Made by a program: the position numbers and the translations under genes
Shown: in pieces, positions 1 through 7,817 of the stretch
Position numbering within the stretch: position 1 is the stretch's first letter
How the letters are laid out: every line of letters starts with the position of its first letter
The notes under the pieces: model-generated
What the model saw: the letters and a program-made list of their open reading frames with translations, nothing else
The model's database searches: none
Told to the model about the DNA's origin: nothing
Virus record (IMG/VR): IMGVR_UViG_3300047362_000477
Span: 1-64,000 of that record
Source: a virus
Length of the DNA stretch: 64,000 bases
Strand: one strand, 5' to 3'

Positions 1-3
1 TGT

Positions 4-279
4 ATGATATTTAGACCATTTAGTGTTTCAGCAAATGAAATACACGAAAATTGTTTAGCAAAATACAACTACAAAGGATTGCAAGAAGTTAATGCTTGGG
101 GTAATATTGCTACTTGTATTGACAAAGCTAATAATCAAATTAGATTTGCAGAAGAAGATCGTATATGGGAGTTTGTAAAAGCTAATCCACATTATAGATA
201 TTCAGGTATAGCATTACCAGGAGGTCAACAAAAACCTTTTTATGGATTTGCTACATCAAAATCATACAAGGTTCAATAA
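4..279 (+). CDS. hypothetical protein, possibly 5'-truncated
   Basis: A 91-residue reading frame that ends just before the next gene. The codon before the ATG is also open, so the true start may lie outside the window. The protein is soluble, rich in aromatic and polar residues, and shows no motif I recognise. Codon use and AT content match the neighbours. It is followed after one base by the GIY-YIG-like gene, so the two are probably co-transcribed. I see no basis for assigning a function. Confidence 0.6.
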   Translation: MIFRPFSVSANEIHENCLAKYNYKGLQEVNAWGNIATCIDKANNQIRFAEEDRIWEFVKANPHYRYSGIALPGGQQKPFYGFATSKSYKVQ

Positions 280-280
280 A

Positions 281-919
281 ATGAAATCAAAAATACTTGC
301 ACAAAATTTGGCCAACGGTAGCGGTGGTCATGGAATTAAACAAGATGTACTTGAACAAATCTTTTCGCAACACGAAGATAAACTAGACGATTTGTGCTAC
401 ACATTTAAAAAAGTTTTTAGTACAAGTGGTCCTGAATTTTTTAGTACACAAGAAATTGATATTGAAAATCCGTGGGATTTAACATTTACAAAATGGCACC
501 ATATTGATGAATCATGGAATGCTGATTGGGGTTTTGATAAAAAAGATGCAGGTTGTTATGTTTATGGTTTGTTTGAACAAGGACCACCAGATGGCTCTGC
601 AAGTTTTTTAGATACTAATGTAATATATATAGGCGAAAGCAGAGCAACTACTAGAAATTGTATGTTGGGTCGTAGAACTGATTTTAAAGGTACGGTTCGC
701 AATGATAGACTTTCTCCATACGGTTGTGGTACTGCATTTAAGAATAACTTTGATAAATCATTAATTGATAAATGTTATCAAGCATATTTGCCTATGCATA
801 GTAGTCTAGTTAAAAAACATGAAATGGAATTACTAATTGAGTATTACAAAACATATAGTAAGATACCTGTATGTAATCCAACTAATGATTTACGTAGAGT
901 AGAATTAAGGGTTGAATGA
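281..919 (+). CDS. GIY-YIG-like domain protein
   Basis: A 212-residue protein. The C-terminal half carries GCYVYG at residues 91-96 and VIYIGE at 114-119, the spaced beta-strand pair of the GIY-YIG fold. Arg121 follows and a late Glu-containing helix (EMELLIEYY, 181-189) is where the family's metal-binding Glu usually lies. In the known family these domains cut DNA, as in homing endonucleases, UvrC and phage SegA types. Residues 1-80 are not recognisable. I chose the ATG one base after the upstream stop rather than the earlier start, which would overlap by 38 bases. Nuclease activity is inferred; a degenerate, non-catalytic domain is possible. Confidence 0.6.
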   Translation: MKSKILAQNLANGSGGHGIKQDVLEQIFSQHEDKLDDLCYTFKKVFSTSGPEFFSTQEIDIENPWDLTFTKWHHIDESWNADWGFDKKDAGCYVYGLFEQGPPDGSASFLDTNVIYIGESRATTRNCMLGRRTDFKGTVRNDRLSPYGCGTAFKNNFDKSLIDKCYQAYLPMHSSLVKKHEMELLIEYYKTYSKIPVCNPTNDLRRVELRVE

Positions 920-1077
920 TAAAAGGATATACGACATTGGGTATTGTAGGATTTGCACATATAGAGAAATCGTGGATTTGGAGTATGTATGTAGTTAAAG
1001 GAAAACGTTGTTTAAGCATTCCTTTAATTTATCCACTTTATTTGATTATGTTATATGTATGGAAGTATTGTAGATGA
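916..1077 (+). CDS. small membrane protein
   Basis: A 53-residue frame starting MIKGYTTLGIVGFAH. Its ATG overlaps the upstream stop and its own TGA overlaps the next ATG (ATGA at both ends), the coupling pattern seen throughout this genome. The C-terminal half, with many Ile, Leu, Tyr and Trp residues, could form one membrane helix ending in a short basic tail. The exact overlaps on both sides are the main evidence that it is real. Function unknown. Confidence 0.55.
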   Translation: MIKGYTTLGIVGFAHIEKSWIWSMYVVKGKRCLSIPLIYPLYLIMLYVWKYCR

Positions 1078-1316
1078 CAGATAAGCTAGGTATTGATATT
1101 TTAAAAGAACTAGGAGTAGGTCCTTTAGATCGTGGACATGGTAGTCCATATGACAGAGGTCGTGCAGATAGTTACTATAGACGTAGTAAAAGACCCCATT
1201 ATAGGCTAGGTCAAGTACAAATTGATGAAAAAAATATGACTGAAGAAGAAAAAACCCAGTATTATCAAGGGTTTAGCGACAATGAAAAAGACGGTGATTT
1301 CAAAGATTATGGTTGA
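1074..1316 (+). CDS. hypothetical charged protein
   Basis: An 80-residue, strongly charged protein. Its centre is rich in Arg, Gly and Tyr (residues 20-45) and its end is acidic (Glu, Lys, Asp), so it is probably disordered and may bind nucleic acid or protein. No family is recognised. Its stop codon TGA lies inside the -35 hexamer TTGACA of the next promoter, so this gene closes the first transcription unit of the window. Confidence 0.6.
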   Translation: MTDKLGIDILKELGVGPLDRGHGSPYDRGRADSYYRRSKRPHYRLGQVQIDEKNMTEEEKTQYYQGFSDNEKDGDFKDYG

Positions 1317-1341
1317 CAAGTAAGAAGTCTTACTATATTAT
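1313..1341 (+). promoter_or_regulatory. sigma-70-like promoter with palindromic operator
   Basis: TTGACA at 1313-1318 and TATTAT at 1336-1341 with a 17-base spacer. The spacer holds AAGAAGTCTT at 1322-1331, inside a longer inverted repeat (AGTAAGA, AG, TCTTACT). The box begins 3 bases after the -35 and ends 4 bases before the -10, the same layout as at 61736-61764. An AAGGAG ribosome site and the ATG at 1376 follow. The TGA of the -35 is the stop codon of the previous gene. Confidence 0.8.
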
Positions 1342-1375
1342 AGTAGTATAAGTTAACAAAAAGGAGAATATATAA

Positions 1376-1624
1376 ATGATACACAGTTTATTACAAATGG
1401 AATTTAATAAAGCAGTTAATGATTCTGACAACAAAAACGAAGATGGTTCTGTTAATTGGAACTTTGTTGATTCAGATTGTTATATGAGCGGTGTTCCAAA
1501 GTTATATAAAGATGACACTGAGTATTATGCAGATTGGAATGATTTAGCAGATAAGTTTGAAGCTAAATCTTCAACAGTTGACTTTGATCAAACTTCATTT
1601 AATTTTAAACAGGAGGAAAAATAA
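1376..1624 (+). CDS. hypothetical acidic protein
   Basis: An 82-residue acidic protein with many Asp, Asn and Glu residues and no recognised motif. It is first in the unit driven by the 1313 promoter and has a good AAGGAG ribosome site. Its small size, acidity and place behind a strong sigma-70-type promoter are typical of phage early genes that act on host proteins, but that role is inference only. Confidence 0.65.
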   Translation: MIHSLLQMEFNKAVNDSDNKNEDGSVNWNFVDSDCYMSGVPKLYKDDTEYYADWNDLADKFEAKSSTVDFDQTSFNFKQEEK

Positions 1625-1625
1625 T

Positions 1626-1913
1626 ATGACACCAGAACTTAAAAATGCAATTGATGCACTAAGAAAAATCAATAGCACTTCAGACATGAGCGAACTTGCT
1701 GATGCTTGGAAACTTCATTCAAGATATATTGGATCTCAAAATAAAAGAGGTCTTAAAATTGGCGACATGATTGAATGGGAATATAGAGGTAATATTAAGC
1801 AGGGTGAAATTGTTAAAATTAATCCTACTACTACTGTAATTAAAGGCGAGTTTGATATTAAAACTAGAATTTCAAATTCATTAATCAAAGGCAAAATTGA
1901 GGAGGTTGCTTAA
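1626..1913 (+). CDS. hypothetical protein with a possible small beta-barrel
   Basis: A 95-residue protein. I use the ATG at 1626 because it has an AGGAGG ribosome site just upstream and starts right after the previous stop; an in-frame start at 1557 would overlap the upstream gene by 68 bases. The first half is helical. The second half (KIGDMIEWEYRGNIKQG, then short strands) looks like a small SH3- or KOW-like barrel. The fold call is weak and the function is unknown. Confidence 0.6.
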   Translation: MTPELKNAIDALRKINSTSDMSELADAWKLHSRYIGSQNKRGLKIGDMIEWEYRGNIKQGEIVKINPTTTVIKGEFDIKTRISNSLIKGKIEEVA

Positions 1914-2116
1914 TGTCAAAAACTAAAAACTATTATTGGGACGAAGCTGAAAAGGCTTTAGATAATTTAAAAGCAAAAAAAGATGCTGGTGAAAGTATAG
2001 ACAGCATTATTAAATTTGCTAAAGAGCAGGAGGTTTCTTGGGACCTAGTTGGTTTTGATACTGATGTTTCAGGTGAACTTGAATCACAATTAGAAGACTG
2101 GCTACAGGAGGCCTAA
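1913..2116 (+). CDS. hypothetical acidic helical protein
   Basis: A 67-residue acidic, mostly helical protein. Its ATG overlaps the stop of the previous gene by one base (TAATG) and has an AGGAGG site upstream, so it is translationally coupled. It ends LQEA with another AGGAGG that serves the next gene. No family recognised. Confidence 0.6.
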   Translation: MSKTKNYYWDEAEKALDNLKAKKDAGESIDSIIKFAKEQEVSWDLVGFDTDVSGELESQLEDWLQEA

Positions 2117-2121
2117 ACATA

Positions 2122-2793
2122 ATGAACTTTATTATGAAAACTATTAGTAATTTTTTTACTGGTATATGCATTTTAGGAATTGCCTTCTTTGCATTAAACT
2201 ATCCACCTACTGAAGTTAAAGCTGATACAACAGGTGTATTGCCTGATTACGAAGTAGTGGACATTGAACAACACAAACATTTAATGGATACAGAACTAGG
2301 TAACTATTCAAAAGATGATGTTGCTTGTTTGGTAGAGAATATGTACTTTGAAGCACGTAGTGACGGCTATGCAGGTATGTATGCAGTAACAATGGTAGTT
2401 ATGAATCGTGTTGCTGATGATAGATATCCTGATACAGTTTGTGGTGTTGTACATCAAGGTCCTACCAGAGAGTCTTGGAAAACACGTGGTAAAGACGTTG
2501 CAGATAGCGAACGTAACTATTGGCCTATTAAAAACAGATGTCAGTTTAGTTGGTACTGTGATGGTAAAGCTGATGTAATGTATAATGAAGAAGCAGTATA
2601 TCTGGCTACAGATATTGCCTTCCTTGTTTTAGACATAAGTACTAATAGGTTAGGTGATTCAACATTCCTAGTTGATATTACAGAAGGTAGTACACACTAC
2701 CATACTAATTATGTTAAACCAGCTTGGAGACATGATAGAGGAATGGCAAAGATCACTAGTGTAGGAACACACATATTTTATAGGTGGAACTAA
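2122..2793 (+). CDS. SleB/CwlJ-type cell wall hydrolase
   Basis: A 223-residue protein of the Hydrolase_2 (SleB/CwlJ) family. Residues 1-34 form a hydrophobic export signal or anchor ending near VKA, and the hydrolase domain spans about 65-210. The family core is visible as VENMYFEARSD (71-81), with the presumed catalytic Glu77, then AVTMVVMNR (88-96) and CQFSWYCDG (140-148). Known members cut peptidoglycan glycan strands. Here it may be the endolysin, exported by the host Sec system, or a wall hydrolase used at entry. The ATG is 5 bases after the upstream stop with AGGAGG in front. No holin is recognised with confidence, although small one-helix proteins follow. Confidence 0.85.
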   Translation: MNFIMKTISNFFTGICILGIAFFALNYPPTEVKADTTGVLPDYEVVDIEQHKHLMDTELGNYSKDDVACLVENMYFEARSDGYAGMYAVTMVVMNRVADDRYPDTVCGVVHQGPTRESWKTRGKDVADSERNYWPIKNRCQFSWYCDGKADVMYNEEAVYLATDIAFLVLDISTNRLGDSTFLVDITEGSTHYHTNYVKPAWRHDRGMAKITSVGTHIFYRWN

Positions 2794-2794
2794 A

Positions 2795-2989
2795 ATGGCT
2801 GAATGGTTATTAGTATTAGTGTTAGCAACTTCAACAGGAGATATCAAAGCTCATACGGTTGCTAATTTTGATACCGTTGCAGAATGTACTGATGCAATGG
2901 TTACTGTAGGAAAAGAAGGTCCTGCTATACACGAACCGCAAAACGTTGTTGTAGTTTGTTTGGAGAAAGGAAAGGAAATAACTAAATGA
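2795..2989 (+). CDS. small membrane or exported protein
   Basis: A 64-residue protein starting one base after the wall hydrolase. Residues 3-12 are a short hydrophobic stretch (EWLLVLVLAT), followed by a mixed alpha/beta region with two Cys. It could be a secreted or membrane-tethered lysis accessory, given its neighbours, but no family is recognised. Its stop overlaps the next ATG. Confidence 0.55.
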   Translation: MAEWLLVLVLATSTGDIKAHTVANFDTVAECTDAMVTVGKEGPAIHEPQNVVVVCLEKGKEITK

Positions 2990-3087
2990 TAGAAGATGCA
3001 TTTTTTATAAGTGATTTAGAACTCATTGGATATATGTTTTTATTTTCCATTGGGTTCTTAGCTTGGATGTGGTGGAGCGGTAAATGA
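2986..3087 (+). CDS. tiny single-span membrane protein
   Basis: A 33-residue frame: a short acidic N-terminus, then a hydrophobic helix (LIGYMFLFSIGFLAWMWW) and a Lys at the end. ATGA overlaps link it to genes on both sides. Directly after a wall hydrolase, a small holin- or pinholin-like role is possible, but nothing in the sequence proves it. Confidence 0.5.
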   Translation: MIEDAFFISDLELIGYMFLFSIGFLAWMWWSGK

Positions 3088-3296
3088 AAAAAATTAAAAA
3101 AATTAAAAAAGTATCAGACCACGAAGAACTACAAGCAGAATATTATTTTAAACTTGAAAAAAGAGTTGATGTATTAGAAGAAAAAATTGATAAACTTACA
3201 GACATGATTGAGAATCATATTGATTTTATCGATAAAACATATGAAGGATTAAAAAATCCTATTAGATCTGTAACTAGATTCCTAGGAGGAAAATAG
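3084..3296 (+). CDS. basic coiled-coil protein
   Basis: A 70-residue protein with a Lys-rich start (MKKIKKIKKV). A central coiled coil with heptad-like Leu, Val and Ile spacing covers about residues 15-52, and the C-terminus is amphipathic (VTRFLGGK). Its ATG overlaps the previous stop, and an AGGAGG near its end serves the next gene. Probably oligomeric; function unknown. Confidence 0.6.
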   Translation: MKKIKKIKKVSDHEELQAEYYFKLEKRVDVLEEKIDKLTDMIENHIDFIDKTYEGLKNPIRSVTRFLGGK

Positions 3297-3436
3297 TGAT
3301 TAAAAAAGAAGACTACCAGAATTGGGCTGATGTTATAAGAAGCGATCAAGTTCCTATTGCTAGAGTAATTCAAGTAATGAAAGAAAACCCAAAGTTTGCA
3401 GACTGGTATAGAAAAACTTATCTGAATGAAGCTTAA
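3296..3436 (+). CDS. hypothetical 46-residue protein, GTG start
   Basis: The frame starts at a GTG whose first base is the last base of the upstream stop, with AGGAGG 7 bases in front, which makes GTG the likely initiator. The product is a small helical protein (DYQNWADVIRSDQV at the N-terminal end). Its end overlaps the ATG of the SGNH-like gene by 11 bases. Function unknown. Confidence 0.55.
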   Translation: MIKKEDYQNWADVIRSDQVPIARVIQVMKENPKFADWYRKTYLNEA

Positions 3437-4124
3437 AAATCATAGTAATTTTAAAGAGATGAGATATACTAAATCTGAGTGGTTTAGTAAGTTTACATTA
3501 GGACATGATGAACCTGGTGGTCGTAATTGGTTAGATGACGGCGAAAAGAAACTAGGTGGAAATGAAACTGATGTTGAATATCATATCAATAGATATCGTT
3601 ATAGAGATAATTTAGAACCAGGTAACAATATGCCTGCGGCGTTTGGCTGTAGTTATACATTTGGTTATGGAGTTAATAATCCTTGGCCAAAGTTAATAGG
3701 TGTAGCTAATTGTGGACAAAATGGTGCTAGTAACGATATGATTACTAGACTTGCTATAAGCTATTGCGAAACTTTTAAACCATCAGAGATATATGTACTA
3801 TGGACATTTGCACATAGAAGAGAACATATAAATGAACAAGGTGGATTAGAGAAGTATAGAAATATGTCAACACAAACGTTAGACGAAGAATTTAAAAATA
3901 AAACTTGGCGTAGTAGTTATTTAGAATTAAGTAATATTAAAGCTGATCAATACAATCTTGCAAAGAATAGATTACTATTAAATCATTACTGTTCAATATA
4001 TAATATTGTATTAAATGAAGCATCAATATTTGATATGCCAAAAAACGAATACCCACTAGCCAGAGATAACGATCATCCTGGTGCAGACTGGCATACTAAT
4101 ATGGCTGTTCATTTATGCGAATAG
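3426..4124 (+). CDS. SGNH-hydrolase-like protein
   Basis: A 232-residue protein. AAFGCSYTFGYGV (71-83) matches the nucleophile block of SGNH/GDSL hydrolases, with Ser76 as candidate nucleophile. CGQNGASND (96-104) fits the Gly/Asn block, and DNDHPGADWH (214-223) has the DxHP form of the catalytic Asp-His block. Known relatives are esterases and acetylhydrolases acting on lipids and polysaccharides, including phage enzymes that deacetylate surface sugars. A second, divergent SGNH-like gene lies at 10445-11338. The start overlaps the upstream gene by 11 bases and its end overlaps the next by 10. Substrate unknown. Confidence 0.65.
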   Translation: MKLKNHSNFKEMRYTKSEWFSKFTLGHDEPGGRNWLDDGEKKLGGNETDVEYHINRYRYRDNLEPGNNMPAAFGCSYTFGYGVNNPWPKLIGVANCGQNGASNDMITRLAISYCETFKPSEIYVLWTFAHRREHINEQGGLEKYRNMSTQTLDEEFKNKTWRSSYLELSNIKADQYNLAKNRLLLNHYCSIYNIVLNEASIFDMPKNEYPLARDNDHPGADWHTNMAVHLCE

Positions 4125-4894
4125 ATCCTTTTACTAAATGGTTAGATGAACATAAAAGTATGGGAGGCTATGTAGCTTCTTCATATGTTAATTGGGATAT
4201 ACTACATGATCCTGGTAGCGATATAGTAAAACTATTAGAGCAGTTTAAAGATATTCCATTTGAAGCAGTAATGGAATTTGCTGAATCAGATACATTTGAT
4301 AATGAAATGGGTTATAGAGATATCTGCGAAGATGCTAGTAAACTATTCTTCTTAACTGAACTTGTACAGTTTAATGAACTATTATATTATCCACAAATAA
4401 TACACGAGCCTTGGCATAATAGATATAGGGTACATCCAGGTAGTGGAAGACTACAGGCACTTTGGCTATGTGGTTATAATCAACTAAAATGTATCTATAC
4501 TCATTTTAACGAACCAGAATTTATTCCACCAGGAGATTGTTTTGAAATAGAAAATAAAAGACAATTTGACAGAGAAATAATGCTAAAGCCTGATCAATTA
4601 AAATGGCACTTTGAAGTATATGAAGCTTTTCCAAAAAATAAACAAGAACAAATATGGACCAAACGTAGAGATAGGGAATGGGATTGGACTCATACAAAAA
4701 CAGACAATCCTTGGAAATTTATGAGATTTAGTGAAGGTCCTGACTTTGCACATCACAAAAAGATGTGGAGAAGTTATTCTATTGATGGTTGGGAAGATTT
4801 ACAACACGACCATATACAATTAGGCAATACTGTTTTTGAGTTTGATAATAAAGGTAAAGTAAGTAACGTTACTAGAAGTTTAAATACGAAATAG
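4115..4894 (+). CDS. hypothetical protein
   Basis: A 259-residue soluble protein, rich in Trp, Asp and His, with no family I recognise. The segment RVHPGSGRLQALWLCGY (about 139-155) is compact and glycine-bearing, loosely like the loops of ParB/sulfiredoxin-fold proteins. It overlaps the SGNH-like gene by 10 bases, so the pair is probably made together. Its 3' end overlaps the convergent sulfotransferase-like gene by 23 bases, with no terminator between them. Confidence 0.6.
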   Translation: MRIDPFTKWLDEHKSMGGYVASSYVNWDILHDPGSDIVKLLEQFKDIPFEAVMEFAESDTFDNEMGYRDICEDASKLFFLTELVQFNELLYYPQIIHEPWHNRYRVHPGSGRLQALWLCGYNQLKCIYTHFNEPEFIPPGDCFEIENKRQFDREIMLKPDQLKWHFEVYEAFPKNKQEQIWTKRRDREWDWTHTKTDNPWKFMRFSEGPDFAHHKKMWRSYSIDGWEDLQHDHIQLGNTVFEFDNKGKVSNVTRSLNTK

Positions 4895-5576
4895 TAACAT
4901 CATGTTTTAATCCCATAAGTGGATCTTTACTATCCCATCTATATCCTTCTAAATGTTTTATGTGATTATCTAGTGGTGTGTCTGGTGTAGGATTTACATT
5001 CCATTTATTTTTGAAATGCCCTAGACTTGCAATATAAGTATCAAGTCCATATTCGTATATAGCTTTTCTAGCTAGTAGTACTTCTTCTTTTAATTTCTCT
5101 TTTCCATACTCGTTGTTTTTATAAAATTCTTTATAGTGTGGATAAGGTGTATCAGGTCCACCTACACTAGACCAACCATCATAACAAGCATTTGGTGGTC
5201 TTGTAACAATACAAAATTTACTTTCAGGAAACATTTCAATCATCCAATCTATATTATAGATAAATTGATGACAACGAACAATATAGTTTTTATCCATATT
5301 CCATTCAGGCCATGCTTGAGTTATTTCATTAAATATCTCTTCTTTAGACATTGTGTTAATGTTATGAAAGTTTTTTCCTAGTTCATTTCCTGGTCCAAAG
5401 TAAACACCAGTATGACGTACATTACCCCATCTAGTATCGTGTTGTAGTAGTCTTTCTGGAGTTCTGTCGCCAATGTCTATATTAAGTTCTGGTATTTCAC
5501 TTAACACCCAACTTACTGCACTCCATTTACTACCAGGAGCACCAGTTACCCAAATTACATTACTGAAGTCTCTCAT
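4872..5576 (-). CDS. sulfotransferase-like protein
   Basis: A 234-residue protein. The start VTGAPGSKWSAVSWVL resembles the 5'-phosphosulfate loop of PAPS-dependent sulfotransferases. FCIVTRPPNACYDGWSSVGG in the middle resembles the 3'-phosphate-binding Arg/Ser region. It is a clear relative of the product of 56357-57028: both have GxPGSxWS, a TPER segment and a YxGPG turn. It is last in a tightly overlapping - strand cassette with an adenylation enzyme and a GNAT-like protein, which suggests tailoring of a small molecule or surface group. A kinase or non-catalytic P-loop protein is an alternative. Confidence 0.5.
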   Translation of the reverse strand: MRDFSNVIWVTGAPGSKWSAVSWVLSEIPELNIDIGDRTPERLLQHDTRWGNVRHTGVYFGPGNELGKNFHNINTMSKEEIFNEITQAWPEWNMDKNYIVRCHQFIYNIDWMIEMFPESKFCIVTRPPNACYDGWSSVGGPDTPYPHYKEFYKNNEYGKEKLKEEVLLARKAIYEYGLDTYIASLGHFKNKWNVNPTPDTPLDNHIKHLEGYRWDSKDPLMGLKHDVTISYLNF

Positions 5577-6327
5577 CTAACCACCTTTTAATTTTCTTAT
5601 AATCTATATCTAATGTAGTGTTTAGAACTTGTTCGTGATTAACTGTTTGTCTAAATACACTATTTGAAAACATCTTAGCATATATTTCTTTGGTAAGCAT
5701 TGGCTCATATTTTTCATGCCAAAACTTTTTCTTTCTTTCAAAAGCCCATACATCTGCTAGTGTTAAATCTTCTTTTTTACCTTTTAATATCTCAAGATAT
5801 GTTAAGTATCTATTATCTTCTGGAACTATTCCTTTGTGTCTTACATATGCTGGAAACTCTTTTACTATTTCCATCCATCTTTTTGTTGTTTGTTTAGCAT
5901 CATGAATAATATTAATAATTAATGCATTAGGAAAATGTTCTAATATTTTACTAGGCATACTGTGAGTACAATATATTACTCTTTTATCGTCATCAAATAT
6001 ATCTTGTCCACCATTTTCTACAAACAATTCATCAAATAGTTTATAGTATTGTTTTTCGTTTGGTATATATTTTTCTATATAATCATGTGTTGGTGGAAGT
6101 TTTCCTTTAGGTGTAATTCTATCAAAATGAAATCTACTTAATTTACGTTGTCTAATATGATCATCTACAATACCAACGTTCCAAGGATTAATACCGTTTT
6201 CTTTAGAACTATACCAATACATACAAGGCATTGTTGCTAGAACTCTAGCTAGTTTATGACCACTAGCACCTTGTTCAAAACTAACAAATAACCATTTATT
6301 TTTTTCTTTACGAACTTTTTCTGCCAT
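5560..6327 (-). CDS. sulfotransferase-like or P-loop-like protein
   Basis: A 255-residue protein. LFVSFEQGASGHKLARVLATMP (about residues 13-34) is a strand-loop-helix start like those of sulfotransferase-type enzymes, and DDKRVIYCTHSMPSKI with IINIIHDAKQTTKRW follows the same alternating pattern. Similarity is to the architecture rather than to strict motifs. It overlaps both neighbours (17 and 20 bases), so it is translationally coupled between the adenylation enzyme and the clearer sulfotransferase-like protein. Confidence 0.4.
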   Translation of the reverse strand: MAEKVRKEKNKWLFVSFEQGASGHKLARVLATMPCMYWYSSKENGINPWNVGIVDDHIRQRKLSRFHFDRITPKGKLPPTHDYIEKYIPNEKQYYKLFDELFVENGGQDIFDDDKRVIYCTHSMPSKILEHFPNALIINIIHDAKQTTKRWMEIVKEFPAYVRHKGIVPEDNRYLTYLEILKGKKEDLTLADVWAFERKKKFWHEKYEPMLTKEIYAKMFSNSVFRQTVNHEQVLNTTLDIDYKKIKRWLDERLQ

Positions 6328-7012
6328 AATACCAATACTGTCCTTCCTTATGTTTAACTACATCTCCGGTAGCAAACCAATCTTCGTATACACTTAAATC
6401 TCCTTTTATAGATAATTCATCAGTCCATTCTGATATATCTATATTTACAAATAATTCATCACCCATTATTGTACAGGTACGTCCATCTATTTCAATATCT
6501 TTTGCTTCTGGACTAGATGGAGTGAATGTTTTATTAATTGCTATAGGTCCTACTTCGCTCATACCCCAATTTGCTATAAACGTACAACCTTTGTTTACAA
6601 AACTATTAATTATACTAGCAGGAACTCTGTCACTGCCACACGCAATAATCTTTCCTGTTAGATCTATATCTTTCCAACTTTTAGTTCTAGTAATTGCTTT
6701 TGCCATATCTGGTGTTAAATGACTATGACTAAAATCTTTAATTTTTTTAACCCAGCTAAATGGATTAAACAATTCCATATGAACCTGTGCTTTTATTTCT
6801 ATAGCAGGTAATGTTTGTGCAAACAACCCACCTGCATGGTCCATACTACATACAGTATAAACTTTGCTGTCTTTTGTAATCATCTGTACATCTCTAGCAA
6901 CTTTATTTGCTGACTTAATTTTTTCAACAGGTTGATGTATGGGTTTACTAGGCCCGGTGGTACCACTAGTATAAATTGTTGTACCTTCATTTAGAATTTT
7001 TATTAAGTTCAT
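6308..7012 (-). CDS. minimal AMP-forming adenylation enzyme (ANL superfamily)
   Basis: A 234-residue protein with the key ANL signatures: YTSGTTGPSKPI (14-25, phosphate loop), NWGMSEVGP (148-156, adenine/acyl region) and WFATGDV...YYGRKSS (212-234, ribose and hinge region). Full-length ANL enzymes have about 450-600 residues. This one lacks the usual N-terminal 150 residues or so and stops at the hinge, so the C-terminal lid with its catalytic Lys is missing. The family activates carboxylic acids as acyl-AMP; the OSB-CoA ligase (MenE) group looks nearest. It may only adenylate, with a partner doing the transfer. It overlaps both neighbours in the cassette. Confidence 0.75.
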   Translation of the reverse strand: MNLIKILNEGTTIYTSGTTGPSKPIHQPVEKIKSANKVARDVQMITKDSKVYTVCSMDHAGGLFAQTLPAIEIKAQVHMELFNPFSWVKKIKDFSHSHLTPDMAKAITRTKSWKDIDLTGKIIACGSDRVPASIINSFVNKGCTFIANWGMSEVGPIAINKTFTPSSPEAKDIEIDGRTCTIMGDELFVNIDISEWTDELSIKGDLSVYEDWFATGDVVKHKEGQYWYYGRKSS

Positions 7013-7277
7013 CTTTTAATTTTTTCCAGTCTGGATGTTGTGGCAAATACTTATGAAGCCCTATTGCCTGATTAATGATCATTTCTAATAATTTAAAATT
7101 AAACAATGGAGGAAATATTCCATGAATAATACTAGCAAATGCCATGAATAATTGTTTTCCTGCTTCTCTGAATGCTATGTACATATGTATAAAATAATGT
7201 ATTACAGGATTCTTCTTTTTTCTTTTGTTCAAAGAATCTGCTATACCTAAATGTTTCCAATCAAACCATTGTTTCAT
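6987..7277 (-). CDS. small membrane-associated protein, DUF6356-like
   Basis: A 96-residue protein with a basic N-terminus and two hydrophobic or amphipathic helices (HYFIHMYIAFREAGKQ, then LFMAFASIIHGIFPPLF) followed by LHKYLPQHPDW. This pattern recalls small proteins of the DUF6356 type found near surface-sugar genes; the assignment is from memory of the pattern. It overlaps the GNAT-like gene by 17 bases and the adenylation gene by 26. It may hold the cassette enzymes at the membrane. Confidence 0.45.
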   Translation of the reverse strand: MKQWFDWKHLGIADSLNKRKKKNPVIHYFIHMYIAFREAGKQLFMAFASIIHGIFPPLFNFKLLEMIINQAIGLHKYLPQHPDWKKLKDELNKNSK

Positions 7278-7773
7278 AATATTTTTCTATATTGAGTTTC
7301 CATACTGATTGACGTTGTCCATAAATTTCTTCTTCAGTAAAAAAATCAACTACTCCTTGTTTTGCTAATAAATGAAATAGTCTATCTGTTCTATTCATTT
7401 TTCCACTTGCATCATTTTCTACATTAGTAGTAATGTATGCAGGTTTTGTGTCTGAGCTACCTGCCCATTTTAATTGTTCTGGTAATATCCATTTCCATGG
7501 AATACTAGTCATGTGTTTTTTACTTAATCCGTGTTGAGCTGGCATAGTTTGAACTCCTCTAAAAAGCATTCTATGTCCATCGTGAAATTCGTGGCAACCC
7601 GCCATTGAAACAATAATATCATTATGATAAACTGCCCACCATTCACCGTTGTGCTTTTTAACCCAATCATATTTCATTGCGTCTAGATCAGCATTATTCA
7701 TATAGCCCATATCTTGGCAGATATAACCAAAAAACTCAATATCTCTTTTTCCAGGATCTTCTTTTACTATCAT
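7261..7773 (-). CDS. GNAT-like acyltransferase
   Basis: A 170-residue protein, first gene of the - strand cassette. WWAVYHNDIIVSMAGCHEF followed by MLFRGVQTMP fits the beta2-beta4 part of a GNAT acetyltransferase, and YITTNVENDASGKMNR with a final strand (SVWKLNIEKYY) fits the later part. It resembles the divergently transcribed protein of 8173-8766 in layout (IIVSMAG versus LLAMSG). The classical Q/RxxGxG/A loop is not obvious, so acyl-CoA binding is uncertain. Next to an adenylation enzyme, acyl transfer is plausible. Its promoter is at 7783-7810. Confidence 0.45.
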   Translation of the reverse strand: MIVKEDPGKRDIEFFGYICQDMGYMNNADLDAMKYDWVKKHNGEWWAVYHNDIIVSMAGCHEFHDGHRMLFRGVQTMPAQHGLSKKHMTSIPWKWILPEQLKWAGSSDTKPAYITTNVENDASGKMNRTDRLFHLLAKQGVVDFFTEEEIYGQRQSVWKLNIEKYYETMV

Positions 7774-7782
7774 GATATTCTT

Positions 7783-7810
7783 ATTATATACATACTTATT
7801 TATCTGTCAA
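7783..7810 (-). promoter_or_regulatory. sigma-70-like promoter for the - strand cassette
   Basis: On the - strand: TTGACA (7805-7810), a 16-base spacer and TATAAT (7783-7788), a full consensus match 10 bases from the GATATC-ATG start region at 7773. GATAAATA (7797-7804, - strand) lies within the spacer, so a late sigma factor may use the same site. It is back to back with the + strand promoter at 7818. Confidence 0.75.
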
Positions 7811-7817
7811 TGATTGA

